Below are positions 57,678 through 64,000 of a DNA stretch of 64,000 nt, piece by piece. The DNA is from Alisma plantago-aquatica. Taxonomy: Eukaryota > Streptophyta > Magnoliopsida > Alismatales > Alismataceae. The translations under genes were made by a program, and so were the position numbers. Location of the stretch: positions 1,332,822,415-1,332,886,414 of the forward strand of contig OY856409.1 of assembly GCA_963693085.1 (NCBI GenBank). Reading direction: 5' to 3'. How positions within the stretch are numbered: the stretch's first letter is position 1; each line of letters begins with the position of its first letter. The notes beneath the pieces are model-generated. The model was given only the letters and a program-made list of their open reading frames with translations, did no database searches and had not been told where the DNA came from.

Positions 57678-59474
57678 GATGTGTTGAAACATATTCTCTC
57701 TCTATTTATAATATTACCTTTGTTACAAAGATGAATGTAATATCTAATGATTACTATGGAAAGTATATGTGATGTGGCATAAGTGATGATTGGCATAAGT
57801 AATGCTTATATTCCCAATAAGGCATGATGAGATAACCATGAATCATAAGTGTGATGTGATGGGTCTTAGGACGTGGAAAGGGATTAGTGCCTAGTTGAGG
57901 TGATATCCTCTTATACTAGAATGAGGGATTGATATCCCATAGTGATGTGACATTGGTGATAGCCTTGAGAGGCTGTATAACAATGGTGATGGTATTGTAA
58001 ATGGCAATGACACAAGCGTTATGTGGTGATAATGTGAAAAGCTCACACCCTATATGTCTACATCTGTTGAAAGTATGATATTCCCTTATCTTTGAAGAAT
58101 TTGTTATGATTTTATACGTTGTAACTTGATTGATGCTAAAACACACTTTAATTGGTCTAGTTAATCACATGGAATATAATCATGTAGCTTGCCCTATGCC
58201 ATAGATCCATTCTAGTGTTAGTTTTATTACTGGATGGTGAAACAAGTTTAACTTGGAGCACATATTTTTGAATATGCATGGTACAAGTCGAGTCTAGCAT
58301 CCTTAATTTCAGGTTTTGTGACATGACCATGCATGAGCCGACCTCGTTGTGATATGAGACAACCATGCGTGAGCTGATCTCCTTGTGATATGGATGGCCA
58401 TGCGTGAGCCACTCCTTATTAGAACGGCCATGCGTGATTTGTTCTCCTAGCACCATTACCTATACCAAGGTGGGCTAGATGTTATATGGGTGACCATGCG
58501 TGAGCCAACCCCTTTGATGTGATTGTATGTCACTCGTGCAGTTGACTGACATGTCTTTGTGGTGTTACTCTCATGTTGATCGGGAGGTGTGGGAAGGTCG
58601 TGGATTCAGGCTCTTCCATTGACCTTGTATGGCACCAATTTCGAATTAGCAGTGATTCATTGGATTTGGGTGGTACGACTCAAATCCTTAGAGCTTAATA
58701 AAATATGTAACCACCGTATAACATACATGTATAGGATCAAATAAGAGAACATTGGATGAGGCCTTGCTTTGCTTTTGTACTATTTAGGTTGTAACAGTTA
58801 TACATGTTCTTCATATTCATTTTCAAGCATAAAGATAATATGTTGTGTAGTGTAGATGCCTAAACTGCTCAAACAAGTGATAGTTGCCTTGCTTAAGAGA
58901 ATTTACTGAATCTACTCATCTTATAATAATATTCTTTTCTACTTAGTTATCTGTAATAATAGTAAAGTTGGTAGAGATTTATATCTCTCGCTAGGACTTT
59001 TGTCTCACCCCATTGGTTAAAAATCTTTTAGGTGGACGTACATGCCAAGCTAAAGTTCAGATAGCCAAGGACATAAAATGAAAAATAACTACACCTGGTG
59101 GATCATGGTAAATGGATAGTGTCTAGTAATAGAGTCTTATGTGTCGTCCCTATACACTTGTGTCCTTGGGGGTGTTCTCGAAGCGTTTTGATGATATGAT
59201 GATCGACATGTGGTTTTTGGCTTGTGTGCCTTTGGCGGTATGTACATACATGTGGAATTGTTATCTTATGTAACCATATGATTGGAAAAGAATGATATAG
59301 CACTTTGAATATATGTTATGATATGCAAGTATTGATTCTTGTGTAATAAATCTTAGTTCATGGTGCTTGTTGCAAATTGGTTTTAATTTCCTATGATTTT
59401 TGGTAATTCGCTGTTAATGGTTGATCGTGGTTTAAGTTTTGAGTAATCTCACTTTGTGTGGAAATGGGTGTCAC
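57678..59474 (+). repeat. Host LTR, piece 4 of 4, with LTR end
   Basis: It ends GGGTGTCACA at 59,474. Its last several hundred bases are the reverse-complement relatives of the LTR starting at 50,587. Five ACCATGCGTGAGC-type units lie at 58,326-58,505. No primer-binding site follows the end, so this is a 3' LTR or a solo LTR. Confidence 0.7.
58326..58505. repeat. Five CCATGCGTGAGC units in host LTR
   Basis: Copies begin near 58,326, 58,362, 58,398, 58,427 and 58,492, with CCATGC(G/A)TGA constant and GCC usually following. Confidence 0.85.
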
Positions 59475-60054
59475 AACTACCCTGGCTTAAAATGACTACA
59501 TAAGTGGTTCCTCAAGGGTTGACTCACTAAGTAGTAATTGAACTGGGTACCATTGGGATCTGTGGTAAATGATAGGTACCTAACTATAACTATATTAAAC
59601 TTTGTAACACCGGGATCTCTAGCTAATGCTTGGTACCACTGGGTATCATCGAAATCTCATATTAATGCTAGATACCCCTACTATGATTCAAGAGGTCGTC
59701 TACACTAGGCTTAACCTCTTATACCATACCAGAACACTCCAACTTTCCTCTCTTAGACACTTCCAGTGGGTAAGTCGTTTCCTCACTACGATGCAAACCT
59801 CCACAAGGAATCTATGGTGTTCAAGGCATCTCAAAGTCTAATTGATTCTTTCATTTCACTAAACAATGATCTACAAATCTTTTTCTTAGATCCATCCTAT
59901 AATTAAAGCATTCTATTTTCAGTTTGAATTTTGCACTATATTCACTACTAAAAACAATATTAAAAAATTATATGTATCTTTGGTACTCTGGAAAAGAATA
60001 CAATTGAACCATAGATTCTCAACGTTGTATTTCACTTTAACTTAATATTCTTAA
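59475..60054. other. Short gap between two LTRs, no gene
   Basis: Contains three or four loose copies of GGTACCA-TGGGATCT (59,545-59,660). Otherwise nothing was recognised. The ORF at 59,626-59,838 overlaps these and has no family features. Confidence 0.45.
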
Positions 60055-63000
60055 TGTGACACCCCACCACGCTAAATAATATTACTAAAAAAACATGTGA
60101 TCAATCTCCAAATTAACCACATATCCAGAAAAGAGAGTAAATTAAAACTGATTAAAACATCTCTAGGACACTCTATCTATACTAGACAACCTTCTGCTCA
60201 TACTGATATCCGAGCTTCTCTTACTCACCTCCATGAACCTGACGACGTCGCTAACGGTCACCTAAAAAGATGTGGTGACCCACAAGGTGGGACCCATGTC
60301 CCAGTGAAAGATATAACTCTCAAAAACATTTTCAACTTACAACAAGTTAAATTTTTAGAAAAGTTAAAGTAGATTAAATATATAGAATGAGTAACTGTAC
60401 AATAAGCATGACTAATAAGATATCTAGAGGAATAGATAAAACTATCAACTTATAAACAGTTGACTTCTCTTACTACAATATATAACAACTAAACAATATA
60501 AGAGACAAGGCAAGGGTTATCAACCAATATGAATCATTTTCAACCCTAGTAGATATGCTACACGACTGGATTACATCTTTTATTAAGCCTTGAGGAGTTT
60601 GAGTCATACCACCCAAACATCCAAATGACCATTGTGAAGCGCTATTCAATTCTATACAAGATCTAGGAGAACCGAAATCCTAAGATCTCTTCCTCTCAGT
60701 TAGTACGAGTCAATATAACAACATATCAGTCAAACTGCCTACATTGACATATAATCTAGCTACTAACAACCTAGTCTACCCTTGGTACAGGTCATGGCAC
60801 TAGAAACTAGGGTATACAAACCCTATCATCTGAGCTACAACTGCAATTGTCCTCAATCACATCACATATACAGATATTCAGGACACATCCTCGACTGCTC
60901 TCAATCTGAGCATGACCACAACCATCCTCCATACCTTAGAATCAAGATGACAAGGATGTACTCTCCCTACCTCTGCACATACTCAATATTATGCAAATAT
61001 GAGCTTTCCTTATAGAATACTCGTTTTACCATCCAGCAAGTCCTGACACTGGAATGACTCTACGGCATTGGACATACATGATTAGGGTTTCACTTAATTA
61101 GTTAATTCCAATTTACTAGAGTGAAGGCTGCACCAATCAAGTTACATACAAACCCTAAAAGATTTCTATAAAAGCATCAGTATATTACAACTCTAGAAGA
61201 TATAAAACGTAAGAGATATATGTTCTTTACAACATCATCAAGTATTAATCCATTGCCAAAATCATGATGAGGATCACACCTCTACTAGGGCATAACACAA
61301 CCGACAAGTCATTAAGGCCAAGCAACAATTATTCCCATGTAAGCACATCATCTTCATCTAAGATTTGTAAAAGATTCATCATGTTCTCAAGGAACTTACC
61401 ATTCCAGGCTTTAGTACAAAGTGCATCAAACATAGGAGTTATGACCTTATTAAGAGCGGCATAAAAGAGTTACTCTAACATTATGAATAAATCATTCACC
61501 ATCTTAACATCAATAAAAGGGTAGGGGTATTAAGCCATCATTAGTTAATCATCTTACGAGAAGGATTAAGAGTTGTATGTTGAGTTTATACCTCAAAATA
61601 GCACAAAAAGTCATCCCATTGATTCATTGGATAGCCATAGATAACCCATCAGATTATTGAGGGACTTATTAAAAATATCATGTCATTAACTGTATCATTC
61701 CTAGTGGTTGATTGATGGACAACAAGGGCCATCGGTTCTTTTAAGGACTTAGTGAAAACTAGTTAGTTAACTAGGTTAGACCATAATTTTATTTGGGTAC
61801 ATAGGGTAGCCATCGATTCTTTGTACATATAGTAACTCCATCAGTTCATCTCTATACTTAGTCAAAAACACAAAGTCACATACTCAACCTACCATCAGTT
61901 ATTTGAAGTACTCAACCTAGAAAGGCACCATCAGATCTTTGTGTTACTAACCACAAGAAACCCATCAAATCTTTTAAAGACTTAGTCAAAGCAGTTCATA
62001 TACTTCTATGATACCCATTGGTTCATGAAATGGATACCAAGACTAAAACCATCTGATTATTTGGTCACTTAGCCAAAAAAAACCATCAGATTCTATGTAT
62101 GCAAGACCATCGAATCATTTTAGGACTTAACCAAAATAAGTTCATGTGGTTAGTATATCCATCAGTTTATGAAAAAGTACATATAAGACCATCGATTCAT
62201 TTCTAAACCCTAGGTTCATTCAAGTGAAGTCATCCGTTCATTACTTTAGTGGGGTTTATGACATTCACACTAAGGTCATCATTACTTTCCTTAAACAAGT
62301 CCATCATATTTAGGTTATTAGAGAACACCATCGTTCTTTTCACTTAAGAGTAAAACAACAAGGCATATACTAGACAAACCATCAGTTCCTTTACCATAAT
62401 AAAAATAAGTTCTATCACTTTTTATGTCCTACCACCCTTTCATCATCTTCAATTCCAAAACAATTTATATTCATGAAAGAAGAGAATATATACATATGAA
62501 CAAAGGCTAGTTAACATCAGAAAGCCACTTTTCATGTATGTGAAAATAGTTTACAAGGATAATCATCTACTATATCAACTATGTTTTAGGTATAATCTAA
62601 ATGAAGCAAGTTAAGAGCAAGCTAGAAAATGGGATGAAGGTTATATAACTCGCTTCTAGATAGGTTATGAAGATCTAAACAACAAGCTATCTCAAAGAGA
62701 TAAGATGAAACCCTAACTTGCATGTGCAAGCTCCAAAACAGCTCCTTCCTCAAGATCAAGATGAAACTAGGGCAAAGAGAGAAGAAATGGAGATATTCAT
62801 CCACATGTGCATAACTGCACTTAAAGAAAACTAGGATTTCTTCCAAGGAACAAGGAAGTAGAGAGAGAACAATAAGGAATTATATAGAGATGAATAACTC
62901 ACTTGGTTAGGTCAAGATCTAGGTTAGAAACCCTAGAGTTGCTTCATCAAAACCCTAAAGCAACATGCATTCGAGCTCCACCCAAGATTTGGCCTTCAAG

Positions 63001-63819
63001 AGCTTCTCCTTCTCCACCAAGCAAGGGGTTGAGCCTCCCAAACAATAATAAGAAGAAGAGAGTGTAAATGGTTCGTTTGGGTGGAAGGAGAGAGGTATAT
63101 AAAGCTTAGGATGAAAGACATAAGTGGCTAGAGGTGTCAAAAAATGCATGCCATGTGTCAAAAAGCCAAAAAAAATGTCATAATCCATGCATGCAAAACT
63201 TCCTTTGGATCTTTTCATGGTTTTCCATAATTTCTTGTCTTAGTAAGACCATCAAGATGTATTATTAGAGTCCCCATTAGATCTTTCATAGGTAACGTTA
63301 AAAACCTATCGATTCTTTCACTATACTTAGCCATTTTGCTCAAACTGACCACTCATTGGCCATCAAGGACAAGACATAGGACCCTCAACTACAAGGAGGG
63401 CCCTTTGGATCTTTTTCCCTCAAGGTGATACCATCGAATCTTTTATACACTTAGAAAAATCGTCAACATACTACGATGAAACCATAAATTTCCAACTTAC
63501 CAAGGGGGAATCAATAAATCAATGGTGCACCTAGGTATATAAGTATGTAAATATATCAAACATAAAGTATAGTATTATGAATCATAAAATCATGAAATAA
63601 CATTACATAAAAAACCCTATAATTGGTTAAATTGCATAAAGGTCCCTATAAGCACACAAATTGCATAACTTACACAAACAATGTCTGATTTGGACCCAAC
63701 TTGAAGCTTAGATTTATCAAATGATTTAAAAACTTATCTTAGTGTTTAATTAAGGAACTAAGCATCCAATTAAGTTAATTAAGCATGGTTATACATAAAT
63801 CAAGGTTAGGGGTCCTACA
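60055..63819 (-). repeat. Element D 3' LTR (3,765 bp)
   Basis: It starts TGTGACACCCCACCACGC and ends GGTCCTACA. The start parallels the element A and B LTR starts, including a CACCTAAAAAGATGTGGTG segment. A Pol tail lies directly to its right on the minus strand, so this is the 3' LTR of an element running out of the window. A TATA-like TATATA lies near 63,097-63,103. The other LTR is outside, so the left boundary rests on the TG start only. Confidence 0.8.
61725..63440. repeat. CCATC(A/G)RTTCTTT motif array in element D LTR
   Basis: Some seventeen units such as CCATCGATTCTTT, CCATCAGATCTTT and CCATCGAATCATTTT recur every 30-80 bp from 61,725 to 62,385, with outliers near 63,305 and 63,430. 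AGGACTTAGTCAAA often follows. Confidence 0.82.
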
Positions 63820-63855
63820 ACCATAACCCCTAACATGGATTTCTCCCTCAAAATC
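63820..63855 (-). other. Element D pre-LTR motif and polypurine tract
   Basis: The minus strand reads GGATTTTGAGGGAGAAATCC and then GTTAGGGGTTATGG up to the LTR, a diverged form of the element A arrangement. Confidence 0.7.
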
Positions 63856-64000
63856 CTACGCAAACAAGGACGAGTACTTCCTATGCATCTCATCCTCTCA
63901 TTCCCATGTGGCTTCCTCCATGAAATGATGATGCCACAAAACCTTCACCAAGGCTATATCCTTCTTCCTCAAAATCTTCATACGCTTATCAAGGATTAAC
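63856..64000 (-). pseudogene. pol: Element D Pol C-terminal tail (partial, continues beyond window)
   Basis: The minus strand encodes ILDKRMKILRKKDIALVKVL, then WHHHFMEEATWE, a TGA stop at 63,900-63,898, and EDEMHRKYSSLFA before a TAG at 63,858-63,856. It aligns with the element A tail (VLWRNHNLEEATWE). The TGA stands where a CGA Arg codon is plausible, so one C-to-T change could explain it. The remainder of pol and gag lies past 64,000. Confidence 0.8.

Noticed and set aside
62622..63218. Minus-strand ORFs of 74 and 87 codons in element D LTR
   Set aside because: They lie within the LTR around the TATA-like box, have no recognised domain and cannot be compared with the other LTR.

Overview
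The window is plant nuclear DNA made almost entirely of transposable elements. I found no cellular protein gene, tRNA or rRNA. The evidence for a plant is the set of element types: Athila-like and Tekay/Del-like Ty3/gypsy retrotransposons, a plant L1-type LINE, and primer-binding sites matching initiator-Met tRNA. AT-rich sequence and deeply nested insertions suggest a gene-poor, heterochromatic part of a large genome. The species cannot be named from the sequence.

Left part (1-25,939): old, broken elements. Positions 1 to about 10,800 hold a + strand Athila-like element: leader, gag, protease, RT/RNase H, integrase, a possible env-like region, a polypurine tract and a 3' LTR. Its 5' LTR lies outside the window. 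All its genes are broken and several catalytic residues are lost. From 10,800 to 17,570 there is AT-rich DNA with a degenerate tandem repeat and a (CA)n(TA)n microsatellite. A 5'-truncated LINE (endonuclease, RT, zf-RVT) lies on the minus strand at about 17,570-20,560. A + strand Ty3/gypsy pol fragment follows at 22,395-23,911, then two LTR fragments in opposite orientations.

Right part (25,940-59,474): one old + strand LTR (the 'host') was entered by three LTR elements, each flanked by a matching 5-bp target duplication. Element A (26,399-35,896, TSD TGGTC) is a structurally complete minus-strand Tekay-like element with 2.33-kb LTRs. Its gag-pol frame carries six in-frame stops and one frameshift. 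Element B (37,178-49,473, TSD GAAAG) has 4.7-kb LTRs around a 2.9-kb non-coding interior, matching the LARD class (large retrotransposon derivative). Element C (49,798-57,672, TSD GGTTT) is rearranged: its left LTR is cut off by an LTR fragment of the host's own family. Removing A, B and C joins four host pieces in order, ending at 59,474. By eye, LTR pair divergence is about 2.5% for A and about 6% for B, and it looks higher for C, so A appears youngest.

Right edge (60,055-64,000): the 3' LTR of another minus-strand Tekay-like element (D), followed by the end of its pol gene, which continues beyond the window.

The most unusual pattern is that at least five related LTR families each carry their own array of a short repeated motif. 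In B and D the arrays lie mostly on the downstream (probably transcribed) side of a TATA-like box. Only element A looks as if it could have been recently active, and it is not coding-intact.
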